DNA of 64,000 nt from positions 496,001 to 560,000 of the forward strand of contig NZ_CP038228.1 of assembly GCF_006838285.1 (NCBI RefSeq), in the 5' to 3' direction. This document shows, piece by piece, positions 44,442-53,644 of this stretch. The position numbers were made by a program, and so were the translations under genes. This DNA comes from Xanthomonas translucens pv. cerealis. GTDB lineage: Bacteria; Pseudomonadota; Gammaproteobacteria; Xanthomonadales; Xanthomonadaceae. Within the stretch, counting starts at the first letter, position 1; every line of letters begins with the position of its first letter. The notes beneath the pieces were generated by a model. It was not told the origin of the DNA. It saw only the letters and a list, made by a program, of their open reading frames with translations, and did no database searches.

Positions 44442-46166
44442 TCAATGCGAGTCGCGGGCCACGTCGGCGCCGCTGCCGCCGACCAGGAAATCCAGGTCCG
44501 CGCCCAGGTGCGCCTGCTGCACATGCTCCACGTACAGTTTGGCCCAGCCGCGCAGCGGCGTCGGCAGCGGCGTCCATTCGCTGCGCCGGCGCAGCAGTTC
44601 CGCGTCGCTGACTTCCAGGTGCAGCGAGCGCCCGGGTACGTCCAGTTCGATGATGTCGCCGTCGCGCACCAGCGCCAGGGTGCCGCCGGTGGCGGCTTCG
44701 GGCGAGGCGTGCAGGACCACAGTGCCGTAGGCGGTGCCGCTCATGCGCGCGTCGGAGATGCGCACCATGTCGGTGACGCCGGCGCGCAGCAGCTTAGGCG
44801 GCAGCGGCATGTTGCCGACCTCGGCCATCCCAGGGTAGCCGCGAGGGCCGCAGTTCTTCAGCACCATGATGCAGTCGGCGTCGATGTCCAGCGCCTCGTC
44901 GTCGATGCGCGCCTTCATGTCCTCGATGCTCTCGAACACCACCGCGCGGCCACGGTGGCGCAGCAGGTGCGGCGAGGCCGCCGAAGGCTTGATCACCGCG
45001 CCGTCCGGGGCCAGGTTGCCGCGCAGCACGGCGATGCCGGCCTGTTCGCGGAACGGCGTGTCCAGCGCGTGGATCACCTCGCGGTTCCAGCACGGCGCGT
45101 CGGCCACGTTCTCGCCCAGGGTGCGGCCGTTGACGGTGAGCGCGTCCAGGTCCAGCTCGGCGCCGAGTTCGCGCATCACTGCCGGCAATCCGCCAGCGTA
45201 GTAGAAATCTTCCATCAGGTACTGGCCGGACGGTTTCAGGTTGACCAGGCACGGCAGCCGCGAGCCCAGCTGGTCCCAGTCGTCCAGGCTCAGCGGCACG
45301 CCCAGGCGCCCGGCGATGGCCAGCAGGTGGATCACCGCATTGGTGGAGCCGCCGATCGCCGCATTGACCTTGATCGCGTTCGCGAACGCGGACCGGGTCA
45401 GCACCTGTGACATGCGCAGGTCGTCCTCCACCATCTGCACGATGCGCCGGCCGCTGAGCCGCGCCAGCCGCGCGCGGCGCGCATCGACCGCAGGGATCGC
45501 CGCGTTTTCCGGCAAGGAAATGCCCAGCGCTTCGACCATGCTGGCCATCGTCGAGGCGGTGCCCATGGTCATGCAGCTGCCCTTGGAGCGCTGCATGCAG
45601 GCCTCGGCCTCGACGAACTCGTCCTGGCTCAGAGTGCCGGCGCGAACCATCTCCGACATCTGGATCACCCCGGTGCCCGAGCCCAGCGGCTGCCCGCGCC
45701 AGTTGCCGGACAGCGACGGGCCGCCGGATAAACCGATCGTCGGCAGGTCCACGCTGGCCGCGCCCATCAGCAGCGACGGGGTGGTCTTGTCGCAGCCCAT
45801 CAGCAGCACCACGCCGTCCAGCGGATTGGCGCGGATCGATTCCTCCACGTCCATGCTGGCCAGATTGCGGAACAGCATCGCGGTGGGCAGCATCTGCGTC
45901 TCGCCCAGCGACATCACCGGGAATTCCAGCGGGAAGCCGCCGGCCTCGTAGACGCCGCGTTTGACGTGCTCGGCCAGCTCGCGCAGGTGGCCGTTGCACG
46001 GGGTCAGTTCGGACCAGGTGTTGCAGATGCCGATCACCGGGCGCCCGTCGAACATGTCGTGCGGGTGGCCCGCGCTCTTGAGCCAGCTGCGGTAGTAGAA
46101 ACCCTGCTTGCCTTCGCGACCGAACCACGCCTGGCTGCGGCGGACCGGTTTGGTGGGTGAGCCCAT
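44442..46166 (-). CDS. IlvD/Edd-family dehydratase, probable L-arabinonate dehydratase
   Basis: Predicted to dehydrate a C5 aldonate (L-arabinonate) to the 2-keto-3-deoxy acid. The 574-residue product has the IlvD/Edd iron-sulfur motifs: GICNTWSELTPCNGHL, LMGCDKTTPS, SKGSCMTMGTAS and a C-terminal KNCGPRGYPGMAE and DARMSGTAYG. Branched-chain and Entner-Doudoroff roles are less likely because the neighbours are sugar dehydrogenase, AraD1-type and semialdehyde dehydrogenase genes. The start MGSPTKPV was chosen by homology-like onset and GAGGA upstream; the frame extends 53 codons further through the promoter. It is divergent from the SDR gene across a 174-nt AT-rich region. Confidence 0.85.
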   Translation of the reverse strand: MGSPTKPVRRSQAWFGREGKQGFYYRSWLKSAGHPHDMFDGRPVIGICNTWSELTPCNGHLRELAEHVKRGVYEAGGFPLEFPVMSLGETQMLPTAMLFRNLASMDVEESIRANPLDGVVLLMGCDKTTPSLLMGAASVDLPTIGLSGGPSLSGNWRGQPLGSGTGVIQMSEMVRAGTLSQDEFVEAEACMQRSKGSCMTMGTASTMASMVEALGISLPENAAIPAVDARRARLARLSGRRIVQMVEDDLRMSQVLTRSAFANAIKVNAAIGGSTNAVIHLLAIAGRLGVPLSLDDWDQLGSRLPCLVNLKPSGQYLMEDFYYAGGLPAVMRELGAELDLDALTVNGRTLGENVADAPCWNREVIHALDTPFREQAGIAVLRGNLAPDGAVIKPSAASPHLLRHRGRAVVFESIEDMKARIDDEALDIDADCIMVLKNCGPRGYPGMAEVGNMPLPPKLLRAGVTDMVRISDARMSGTAYGTVVLHASPEAATGGTLALVRDGDIIELDVPGRSLHLEVSDAELLRRRSEWTPLPTPLRGWAKLYVEHVQQAHLGADLDFLVGGSGADVARDSH

Positions 46167-46273
46167 GCTGGCGGAATCCTCGAGACCTGATTGGCCCGGA
46201 TCGGTGCCTGCGCGGCGTCGCCCGGGGTGCTTTACGTCGGGGATGCTAGCGGGCATATTGATACATGAAAAAT

Positions 46274-46298
46274 AACAAATATCTGCATTCAGATATTT
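46274..46298. promoter_or_regulatory. Palindrome in the divergent dehydratase/SDR promoter region
   Basis: AAATATCTG (46277-46285), CATT, CAGATATTT (46290-46298): a perfect 9-bp inverted repeat in an AT-rich island. The 10-mer GATATTTGTT (reverse complement at 46274-46283) recurs exactly at 48457-48466 in the LysR/araD1 divergent region. This suggests one regulator acting at both promoters. Confidence 0.45.
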
Positions 46299-46340
46299 TT
46301 TTTTGTATATCAAAATCCTATCCACCTAGAGCGAAACGGC

Positions 46341-47138
46341 ATGGACAACACGGCAAGCGCGGCGTCTCCCGGCATCGGCAACGCAACCTACGGCAGCCTG
46401 CACGGGCGCCGCGTCTTCATCACCGGCGGCGGGTCGGGCATCGGCGCGGCCCTGGTCGAGGCCTTCGCCGGGCAGGGCGCGCAGGTCGCCTTCGTCGACG
46501 TGGCCGCCGAGGCCAGCGCGGCGTTGGCCGAGCGCCTGGCCGCGGCCGGCCTGGCCAGGCCGTGGTGGCGCCGTTGCGACGTCACCGACGTGGCCGCGCT
46601 GCAGGCGGCGCTGGGCGAGGCTGCCGCCGAGCTGGGCGATTTCCACGTGCTGCTCAACAACGTGGGCAGCGACGACCGGCACGCGCTGGACGCGGTAACC
46701 CCGGCGTACTGGGAGCGCTGCGTGGCGATCAACCAGCGCGCCGCGTTCTTCGCCATCCAGGCGGCGGTGCCGGGCATGAAGCGGCTCGGCGGCGGTTCGA
46801 TCGTCAATCTCGGTTCCACCGGCTGGCAGACCAAGACCGGCGGCTATCCGGTCTACGCCACCGCCAAGTCGTCGGTGAACGGGCTGACCCGCGGCCTGGC
46901 GCGCGAGCTGGGCGCGGCGCGGATCCGGGTCAATGTGCTGACCCCGGGCTGGGTGATGACCGAACGCCAGGTCACGCTGTGGTTGGACGAGGCCGGCGAG
47001 CGCGAACTGGCGCGCAACCAGTGCCTGCCGGACAAGGTGATGCCCGAGGACATCGCGCGCATGGCGCTGTTCCTGGCCTCGGACGAGTCGCGCGCGATCA
47101 CCGCGCAGGAATTCGTGGTGGATGCGGGCTGGACCTGA
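46341..47138 (+). CDS. SDR-family sugar dehydrogenase (probable L-arabinose 1-dehydrogenase)
   Basis: Short-chain NAD(P)-dependent dehydrogenase of 265 residues. The cofactor motif is TGGGSGIG, followed by D at VAFVDVAAEA, the NNVG motif (LLNNVGSDD), catalytic Ser (NLGSTGW) and the YxxxK pair (YPVYATAKSS). Context suggests oxidation of L-arabinose (or a similar aldose) to the lactone at the head of the pathway. No separate lactonase gene is seen, so hydrolysis may be spontaneous or encoded elsewhere. Divergent from the dehydratase gene. Confidence 0.82.
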   Translation: MDNTASAASPGIGNATYGSLHGRRVFITGGGSGIGAALVEAFAGQGAQVAFVDVAAEASAALAERLAAAGLARPWWRRCDVTDVAALQAALGEAAAELGDFHVLLNNVGSDDRHALDAVTPAYWERCVAINQRAAFFAIQAAVPGMKRLGGGSIVNLGSTGWQTKTGGYPVYATAKSSVNGLTRGLARELGAARIRVNVLTPGWVMTERQVTLWLDEAGERELARNQCLPDKVMPEDIARMALFLASDESRAITAQEFVVDAGWT

Positions 47139-47164
47139 GCGGCGGATGCGGATGCGTCGCCGAC

Positions 47165-47415
47165 AGGTAGGAGGGGCTTCAGCCCCGGCCGATCACTGAA
47201 ACGATCGCGATTCCAGGCTCCGCTCGTCGCGATTGAAGTCGCTCCCACAAGATGGTCGCGATTGGCTGGCGGGTTGCACTGTGGGAGGGGCTTCAGCCCC
47301 GACGGTGTCCGAAGACGGAATGTTTATCGCTGCGTTCGGTCGCGGCTGAAGCCGCCTACAAGGGGCTTGCGGTTGGCCGGCTGGGTGCACTCTGGGAGGG
47401 GTTTCGGCCCCGGCA
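47165..47415. repeat. Cluster of short palindromic REP-like elements
   Basis: The intergenic stretch after the SDR gene carries several copies of a GGGAGGGGCTTCAGCCCCG-type element. GGGGCT-TC-AGCCCC occurs at 47173-47186 and 47287-47300, an inverted variant GCGGCT-GA-AGCCGC at 47342-47355, and a degraded copy near 47395-47412. Related words (GCTCCCACA, TGTAGGAG) lie between them. Similar units are common between Xanthomonas genes. No gene is present here. Confidence 0.75.
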
Positions 47416-48411
47416 TCAGCCTTCGGTTCGCGCCTCCGCCGGCGCCGGCGCATCCTCGGCCGGCGCGACATGGCCGTACACCGGCCCGGCCGCCGCCTGC
47501 AGCGCCTGCAGCATGATCCGCGCGCCCGGCGACAGTAGCCAGTCGGTGCGGGTGACGATGCCGAAGGCGTCCATCCGGCACGACAGGTCCACCGGCACGA
47601 TCGCCACGCTGCCGTGGTCGGCGAAATGCCGGGCCACGTCCACCGGCACCACCGCCAGGTAATCGCCCAGGCGCAGCAGTTGCGGCAGCACCACCAGCGC
47701 CGAGGTCTCCACCACCCGCCTCGGCGGTTCCAGCCCGGCGTTCTGGAACATCAGCTCGAAGCGGTGGCGTAGCACGCTGCCGTCCGGCGGCACGATCCAG
47801 CCGGCCGCGGCCAGTTCGCGCAGCGCCGGTTGCGGCATCGCCAGCAGCGGGTGGCCGGGACGAGCAATGGCGCAGACCTCTTCCTCGGCCAGCGCCTGGT
47901 AGTGCAGGTTGCGCTTGTCGTGGCGCGCGAACAGCCGCGCCACCACGATGTCGAGCTTGTTCTGCGCCAGCTGCTCCAGCAACACGTCGCTGCCGTCCAC
48001 GCGCAGCACCACCCGCAGCAGCGGATGCTGTTCGGTGACCTGGGCCAGCGCGGCCGGCAGCAGGGTCATCGCCGGCCCGGCGATGGCGCCGACGCTGACG
48101 CTGCCGAAATAGCCGGCCTTCAACGCCTCGATCTCGGCGCCGGCCTCGCCCAGGCTGGACAGGGCGATGCGCGCGTGGCGGATCATCGCCTCGCCGTACC
48201 AGGTCGGGCGCATGCCGCGCGGCAGCCGCTCGAACAGCGGCACCTCCATCATGTCCTCCAGGTCCTTCAGCAGCTTGGACGCGGCCGGCTGCGACATGTT
48301 CAAGGTCTCGGCGGCGCGGTGGATGTTACCTTCCTCCTCGATCGCCAGCAGCAGCATCAGCTGCCGGGTCTTCAGGCGGGCGCGGACGAACCAGGGCGTG
48401 GCGGCAGGCAT
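47416..48411 (-). CDS. LysR-family regulator of the arabinose locus
   Basis: Predicted transcription regulator of 331 residues. N-terminal winged helix: LKTRQLMLLLAIEEEGNIHR, AAETLNMSQPAASKLLKDLE; C-terminal periplasmic-binding-like effector domain (VSVGAIAGPAMTLLP onward). It is divergent from the araD1-type gene, the usual layout for a LysR regulator and its target. I chose MPAATPWF (48411); Mets at 48426 and 48444 are possible but overlap a candidate operator. No start has a good ribosome-binding site. The inducer may be L-arabinose or a pathway acid (inference). Confidence 0.85.
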   Translation of the reverse strand: MPAATPWFVRARLKTRQLMLLLAIEEEGNIHRAAETLNMSQPAASKLLKDLEDMMEVPLFERLPRGMRPTWYGEAMIRHARIALSSLGEAGAEIEALKAGYFGSVSVGAIAGPAMTLLPAALAQVTEQHPLLRVVLRVDGSDVLLEQLAQNKLDIVVARLFARHDKRNLHYQALAEEEVCAIARPGHPLLAMPQPALRELAAAGWIVPPDGSVLRHRFELMFQNAGLEPPRRVVETSALVVLPQLLRLGDYLAVVPVDVARHFADHGSVAIVPVDLSCRMDAFGIVTRTDWLLSPGARIMLQALQAAAGPVYGHVAPAEDAPAPAEARTEG

Positions 48412-48420
48412 GGCGGGCCA

Positions 48421-48466
48421 ATACATATGAATGTTCGTATACATTAAGCCAAAAACGATATTTGTT
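48421..48466. promoter_or_regulatory. Candidate operator between LysR and araD1-type genes
   Basis: A hyphenated dyad (8 of 11 positions matching) is centred on 48432-48433 and includes GAATGTTC. Just beyond lies GATATTTGTT (48457-48466), an exact 10-mer shared with the dehydratase/SDR promoter region. Such paired sites fit autoregulation plus activation by the LysR protein. Confidence 0.4.
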
Positions 48467-48562
48467 GCATATAGGTCATCCGGCCAGAATAGAACCGCAT
48501 CCGCGGCACCGGCGGTCTGTGCTGCCGCGCCGCTCTTTCGTATTCCGACAGGCGACCGATTC

Positions 48563-49570
48563 ATGCGATTGATCCAACTGCTCGACGAGTCCGGCATCCC
48601 CAGCGTGGGGGCAGTGGTGGCGGACGGCACCCAGGTGCGCCTGCTGCGCGAAGTCGGCTCGACCTATGCGCTGGCCAACGCCGCGCTCGCCGCCGGCCTC
48701 GGCCTGGACGCCTACGCCACGCATCAGCTCGGCGACATCGTGCTCGACTACGCCGAGCTGCTGGCCAACCACCGCGTGCTGTCGCCGCTGACCCATCCGG
48801 ACCCGGCGCATTGCCGCGTCACCGGCACCGGCCTGACCCACCTGGGCAGCGCCGCCACCCGCGATGCGATGCATCAGAACCTGCAGCAGCAGGCCGACCA
48901 GGGCACACTCACCGATTCGATGAAGATCTTCCAGCTCGGCGTGGAAGGCGGCATCCCGCGCGATGGCCAGCCCGGCGCGCAGCCGGAATGGTTCTACAAG
49001 GGCGATGGCAGCATCCTGGTCGCGCCGGGCGCACCGTTGCCGTCGCCGGACTTCGCGCTGGACGGCGGCGAGGAGCCGGAGCTGGTCGGGCTGTACGTGA
49101 TCGGCGCCGACGGGGTGCCGTACCGGCTCGGCTTCGCGCTCGGCAACGAGTTCTCCGACCACATCACCGAACGCCAGAACTATCTGTACCTGGCCCATTC
49201 CAAGCTGCGCGCCTGCGCGGTCGGGCCGGAGCTGCGCAGCGGCGAACTGCCGCGCGACCTGCGCGGCAGCAGCCGCATCCGCCGCGGCGATGCGCTGATC
49301 TGGGAAAAGCCCTTCGTCACCGGCGAGGCCAACATGTGCCACTCGCTGGCCAATCTGGAATACCACCACTTCAAGTACGCCGCGCATCGCGTGCCCGGCG
49401 ACGTGCACCTGCACTTCTTCGGCACTGCCACACTGAGCTTCGCCGACGGCGTGCAGGCCGAGCCGGGCGACCGCTTCGAGATCGAACTGCCGGAACTGGG
49501 CGCGGCCCTGGTCAATCCGTTGCAGCGGGTGTCGGCCGGGTTCGAACTGGGTGGCGTGCGCGCGCTGTAA
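48563..49570 (+). CDS. AraD1/GguC-family 2-keto-3-deoxy-L-arabinonate dehydratase
   Basis: FAH-superfamily protein of 335 residues. Members of the AraD1/GguC group convert 2-keto-3-deoxy-L-arabonate to 2-oxoglutarate semialdehyde. Visible are RVTGTGLTHLGSAATRDAMH, EWFYKGDGSILVAPG, the metal-binding-type EEPELVGLYVI and LGNEFSDH (Glu/Asp ligands) and SLANLEYHHFKYA. The start is MRLIQLLDESG at 48563. First gene of an eight-gene plus-strand operon; the semialdehyde dehydrogenase follows after 17 nt, which is exactly the next step. Confidence 0.85.
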   Translation: MRLIQLLDESGIPSVGAVVADGTQVRLLREVGSTYALANAALAAGLGLDAYATHQLGDIVLDYAELLANHRVLSPLTHPDPAHCRVTGTGLTHLGSAATRDAMHQNLQQQADQGTLTDSMKIFQLGVEGGIPRDGQPGAQPEWFYKGDGSILVAPGAPLPSPDFALDGGEEPELVGLYVIGADGVPYRLGFALGNEFSDHITERQNYLYLAHSKLRACAVGPELRSGELPRDLRGSSRIRRGDALIWEKPFVTGEANMCHSLANLEYHHFKYAAHRVPGDVHLHFFGTATLSFADGVQAEPGDRFEIELPELGAALVNPLQRVSAGFELGGVRAL

Positions 49571-49587
49571 CCGAACAGGAGAACGGC

Positions 49588-51027
49588 ATGAGCCAACGTT
49601 TCCAGAGTTATATCGACGGCCAGTGGCTGGCCGGCAGCGATATCGCGGCGGACGAGAATCCGTCCGACCTGTCCGCGCCGGTGGGCGAGGTCGGCAGCGT
49701 CGATGCGGACGCGGTGCGCGGCGCGATCGCCGCGGCCAACGCGGCGCAGGCCAGGTGGGCGGCGAGCACGCCGCAGCAGCGCGCCGACGCGCTGGACTTC
49801 GTCGGCACCGAGATCCTGGCGCGCAAGCAGGAACTGGGCACGCTGCTGGCGTCCGAAGAGGGCAAGACCCTGCCGGAGAGCATCGGCGAGGCCGCCCGCG
49901 CCGGGCAGATCTTCAAGTTCTTCGCCGGCGAGGCGCTGCGCATTCCCGGCGAGAAACTCGCCTCCACCCGCCCCGGCGTGGACGTGGAGATCACCCGCGA
50001 GCCGGTCGGCACGGTCGGCATCATCGCGCCGTGGAATTTCCCGCTGGCGATCCCGGCGTGGAAGATCGCCCCGGCGCTGGCCTACGGCAACACCGTGGTG
50101 TTCAAGCCGGCCGAGATCGTGCCCGGCTGCGCCTGGGCGCTGGCCGAGATCCTCAGCCGCGCCGGCCTGCCCAGCGGCGCGTTCAATCTGGTGATCGGCA
50201 GCGGCCGCACGGTCGGCCAGGCGCTGGTCGAGGACCGCGGCATCGACGCGCTGAGCTTCACCGGCTCGGTGCCCACCGGCAACCATCTGCTCAAGCAGGC
50301 CGCCGCGCGCGGGCTGAAGATCCAGCTGGAACTGGGCGGCAAGAATCCGCTGGTGGTGCTGGCCGATGCGGACCTGGACCTGGCGGTGGAGATCGCGGTC
50401 AACGGTGCGTACTTCTCCACCGGCCAGCGCTGCACTGCGTCGAGCCGCTTGATCGTGGAGCGCGCGGTGTACGACGAGTTCGTCGCGCGGGTGAGCAAGC
50501 GCCTGGCCACGCTGAAGATCGGCCATGCGCTGAGCTCCGGCATCGACATCGGCCCGGTCGCCAGCGCCAGCCAGTTCGCGCAGGACCGCGACTACGTGCG
50601 CATCGCCCAGGAAGAAGGCGCCGAGCTGGTGTACGGCGGCGAGGCGCTGGAGTGCGAGCACCAGGGCTACTACATGCGCCCGGCGCTGATCGCCGCGCAG
50701 CCGCAGCACCGCATCGCGCGCGAGGAAGTGTTCGGCCCGGTCGCGGCGGTGATGCCGGCCGACGATTACGAACATGCGCTGGCGCTGGCCAGCGACACCG
50801 AATTCGGCCTGTGCGCCGGCATCGCCACGCGCTCGCTGCAGCACGCCACGCATTTCAAGCGGCATGCGCAGGCCGGCATGGTCATGGTCAACCTGCCCAC
50901 CGCCGGGGTCGATCCGCACGTGCCGTTCGGCGGGCGCAAGGCGTCCAGCTACGGCCCGCGCGAGCAGGGCCGCTATGCGGTGGAGTTCTACACGACGGTC
51001 AAGACGGCCTATACATTCGCGGGATGA
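49588..51027 (+). CDS. 2-oxoglutarate-semialdehyde (succinate-semialdehyde-type) dehydrogenase
   Basis: NAD(P)-dependent aldehyde dehydrogenase of 479 residues, cytoplasmic. Motifs: cofactor region IIAPWNFPLAIPAWK and FKPAEI, Rossmann FTGSVPTG, catalytic Glu in QLELGGKNPLVV and catalytic Cys in STGQRCTASSR. In this operon the likely substrate is 2-oxoglutarate semialdehyde, giving 2-oxoglutarate for the TCA cycle. GGAG precedes the ATG at 49588. The ABC importer genes follow after about 100 nt. Confidence 0.88.
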   Translation: MSQRFQSYIDGQWLAGSDIAADENPSDLSAPVGEVGSVDADAVRGAIAAANAAQARWAASTPQQRADALDFVGTEILARKQELGTLLASEEGKTLPESIGEAARAGQIFKFFAGEALRIPGEKLASTRPGVDVEITREPVGTVGIIAPWNFPLAIPAWKIAPALAYGNTVVFKPAEIVPGCAWALAEILSRAGLPSGAFNLVIGSGRTVGQALVEDRGIDALSFTGSVPTGNHLLKQAAARGLKIQLELGGKNPLVVLADADLDLAVEIAVNGAYFSTGQRCTASSRLIVERAVYDEFVARVSKRLATLKIGHALSSGIDIGPVASASQFAQDRDYVRIAQEEGAELVYGGEALECEHQGYYMRPALIAAQPQHRIAREEVFGPVAAVMPADDYEHALALASDTEFGLCAGIATRSLQHATHFKRHAQAGMVMVNLPTAGVDPHVPFGGRKASSYGPREQGRYAVEFYTTVKTAYTFAG

Positions 51028-51124
51028 ACTGATCGATCCATTCGCGCGCCTGCCTGGGAGGGTGGGCGGCCGCCGCGGCACTAGCGCCGCGCGACCGCCA
51101 GCGTGCAACCAACGAGGAGGGGTT

Positions 51125-52117
51125 ATGCAGAAGTCAGGTATGCGTGCGGCGGTGCTGGGAATGGCGGTCCTGCTGGGTGCGGCGTTGAGCGCGTGTTCCG
51201 GCGGCGGCAAGGACGCGGCCGCCAAGCCGGGCCAGATCACGGTCGGCTTCAGCCAGGTCGGCGCCGAGAGCGAGTGGCGCACCGCCAACACCGCCTCGGT
51301 CAAGCAGGCGATCGAGCAGGCGGGGATGAAGCTGAAATTCTCCGACGCGCAGCAGAAACAGGAAAATCAGATCAAGGCGCTGCGCTCGTTCATCGCCCAG
51401 CGCGTGGACGTGATCGCGTTCTCGCCGGTGGTCGAATCCGGCTGGGAAACCGTGCTGCGCGAGGCCAAGGCGGCCAACATCCCGGTGGTGCTGACCGACC
51501 GCGCGGTCAAGGTTTCCGACGACAGCCTGTACACCACGCTGATCGGCTCGGACTTCGTCGAGGAAGGGCGCAAGGCCGGGCGCTGGCTGCTCGAACAGTC
51601 GCCGCTGAAGGACGGCGACAAGCGGGTGCGCATCGTCGAGCTGCAGGGCACAGTTGGCTCGGCGCCGGCCATCGACCGCATGCAGGGCTTCAAGGAGATC
51701 ATCGCGGCCAACCCGCGCTTCCAGGTGGTGCGCTCGCAGAGCGGCGACTTCACCCGCGCCAAGGGCAAGGAAGTGATGGAGGCGTTCCTGAAGTCGGAAG
51801 GGCGCAACATCGACGTGCTGTACGCGCACAACGACGACATGGCGATCGGCGCGATCCAGGCGATCGAGGAAGCCGGGCTGAAGCCGGGCAAGGACATCCT
51901 GGTGATTTCGATCGACGGGGTGAAGGGCGCGTTCGAGGCGATGCAGGCCGGCAAGCTCAACGTCACCGTGGAATGCAATCCGCTGCTCGGCCCGCAACTG
52001 GTGCAGGTGATCCGCGATGCCAAGGCCGGCAAGCCGCTGCCCAAGCGCATCGTGGTCGAGGAATCGGTGTACACCCAGGCGCAGGCCGCCGCCGAGCTGC
52101 CCAAGCGCAAGTACTGA
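51125..52117 (+). CDS. ytfQ: Sugar ABC transporter substrate-binding protein (YtfQ-like)
   Basis: Periplasmic sugar-binding protein of 330 residues that feeds the YtfR/YtfT/YjfF-type importer. The signal peptide contains a lipobox-like LSACSGG, so it may be lipid-anchored in this organism. ITVGFSQVGAESEWRTANT, VDVIAFSPVVESGWETVL and NDDMAIGAIQAIEEAGLKPG match the galactofuranose-binding group. In context the ligand may be a furanose such as L-arabinofuranose (inference). Start ATG 51125 after GAGGAGG. Confidence 0.9.
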   Translation: MQKSGMRAAVLGMAVLLGAALSACSGGGKDAAAKPGQITVGFSQVGAESEWRTANTASVKQAIEQAGMKLKFSDAQQKQENQIKALRSFIAQRVDVIAFSPVVESGWETVLREAKAANIPVVLTDRAVKVSDDSLYTTLIGSDFVEEGRKAGRWLLEQSPLKDGDKRVRIVELQGTVGSAPAIDRMQGFKEIIAANPRFQVVRSQSGDFTRAKGKEVMEAFLKSEGRNIDVLYAHNDDMAIGAIQAIEEAGLKPGKDILVISIDGVKGAFEAMQAGKLNVTVECNPLLGPQLVQVIRDAKAGKPLPKRIVVEESVYTQAQAAAELPKRKY

Positions 52118-52129
52118 CGGGGCCTGCCG

Positions 52130-53644
52130 ATGACGCCGGTGGTGCTGCATGCGCAGGGACTGAGCAAGGCCTACGCCGGCGTCGCCGCGCTGGACGACGT
52201 AGCGCTGTGCCTGCGCCGCGGCGAGATTCACGCGCTGATGGGCCAGAACGGCGCCGGCAAATCCACCCTGATCAAGTTGCTGACCGGCGCGGTCGCCGCC
52301 GATGCCGGGCGCATGGCGCTGGACGGCGACGCCATTGCGCCGAGCTCGCCGCTGCAGGCGCAGCAGCTGGGCATCAGCACCGTGTACCAGGAAGTGAACC
52401 TGTGCCCGAACCTGTCGGTGGCCGAGAACATCTTCGCCGGCCGCTATCCGCTGAAAGGTTGGCCGCGGCGCATCGACTGGCGCCGGGTCGAGCGCGAAGC
52501 GCGTGCGTGCCTGCAGCGGCTGGGCGTGGACATCGACGTGCGCCGCGCGCTGTGCGCCTATCCGGTGGCGGTGCAGCAGATGGTGGCGATCGCGCGCGCG
52601 CTGAGCGTGTCGGCGCGCGTGCTGATCCTCGACGAACCCACCTCCAGCCTCGACGAAGGCGAGGTCGCCGAACTGTTCCGGGTGATGCGCGGCCTGCGCG
52701 AGCAGGGCATGGCGATCCTGTTCGTGACCCATTTCCTCGACCAGGTGTACGCGGTGTCCGACCGCATCAGCGTGCTGCGCAACGGGCGCCTGGTCGGCGA
52801 ATACCTGGCCGCGGACCTGCCGGCGCCGCGGCTGATCGCGGCGATGGTCGGGCGCGAACTGGACGTGGCTGCCGCGGCCGCCACGGCGGTGGACGCCGCG
52901 CCGCCCGAAGCCGCGCCGGTGCTGCTGCAGGCGCAGGGCCTGGGCCGGCGCGGCCAGTTGCATCCGATCGACCTGCAACTGCGCCGCGGCCAGGTGCTGG
53001 GCCTGGCCGGCCTGCTCGGCGCCGGCCGCACCGAGTTGGCGCGGCTGCTGTTCGGCCTGGACCGCGCCGATTGCGGCCGTGTGTCCATCGACGGTCATGA
53101 CGTGGCGCTGCGCGGCCCGCCCGACGCGATCCGCCATGGCCTGGCGCTGTGCCCGGAAGAGCGCAAGACCGACGGCATCGTCGCCGAGCTGTCGGTGCGC
53201 GAGAACATCGTGCTGGCGCTGCAGGCGCGCATGGGCCTGCGCCGGTTCCTGCCGCTGGCCGAACAACTGCGCATCGCGCAGGGCTACGTGGACGCGCTGG
53301 GCATCAAGACCGCCAGCGTGGAAACGCCGGTCGGCCTGCTGTCCGGCGGCAACCAGCAGAAAGTGGTGCTGGCGCGCTGGCTGGCGACGCGGCCACGGTT
53401 GCTGATCCTCGACGAACCCACCCGCGGCATCGACATCGCCGCCAAGCAGGACATCATGACCCGTATCCTGGCGCTGGCCCGCGAGGGCATGGCGGTGTTG
53501 TTCATTTCCGCCGAGGTCGCCGAGATCGAGCGCATCGCCGACCGCATCGCGGTGTTGCGCGAACGGCGCCTGGTCGGCGAACTGCCGGGCGGCTGCGGCG
53601 AACGCGCGGTGTTCGAGCTGATCGCCGGGAGCGCGGCGGCATGA
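52130..53644 (+). CDS. ytfR: Sugar ABC transporter ATP-binding protein (YtfR-like)
   Basis: Duplicated ATPase of a CUT2-class sugar importer, 504 residues. First domain: Walker A GQNGAGKST and Walker B ILILDEPTSS. Second domain: degenerate P-loop LLGAGRTELA, signature LLSGGNQQKVVLARW and LLILDEPTRGIDIAAK. The degenerate second Walker A is normal for this class. It starts 12 nt after the binding protein and overlaps the permease gene by 4 nt. Confidence 0.94.
   Translation: MTPVVLHAQGLSKAYAGVAALDDVALCLRRGEIHALMGQNGAGKSTLIKLLTGAVAADAGRMALDGDAIAPSSPLQAQQLGISTVYQEVNLCPNLSVAENIFAGRYPLKGWPRRIDWRRVEREARACLQRLGVDIDVRRALCAYPVAVQQMVAIARALSVSARVLILDEPTSSLDEGEVAELFRVMRGLREQGMAILFVTHFLDQVYAVSDRISVLRNGRLVGEYLAADLPAPRLIAAMVGRELDVAAAAATAVDAAPPEAAPVLLQAQGLGRRGQLHPIDLQLRRGQVLGLAGLLGAGRTELARLLFGLDRADCGRVSIDGHDVALRGPPDAIRHGLALCPEERKTDGIVAELSVRENIVLALQARMGLRRFLPLAEQLRIAQGYVDALGIKTASVETPVGLLSGGNQQKVVLARWLATRPRLLILDEPTRGIDIAAKQDIMTRILALAREGMAVLFISAEVAEIERIADRIAVLRERRLVGELPGGCGERAVFELIAGSAAA

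Noticed and set aside
47324..47581. Minus-strand frame through the palindromic repeats
   Set aside because: Coding potential comes from the repeats themselves; no start signal or domain.
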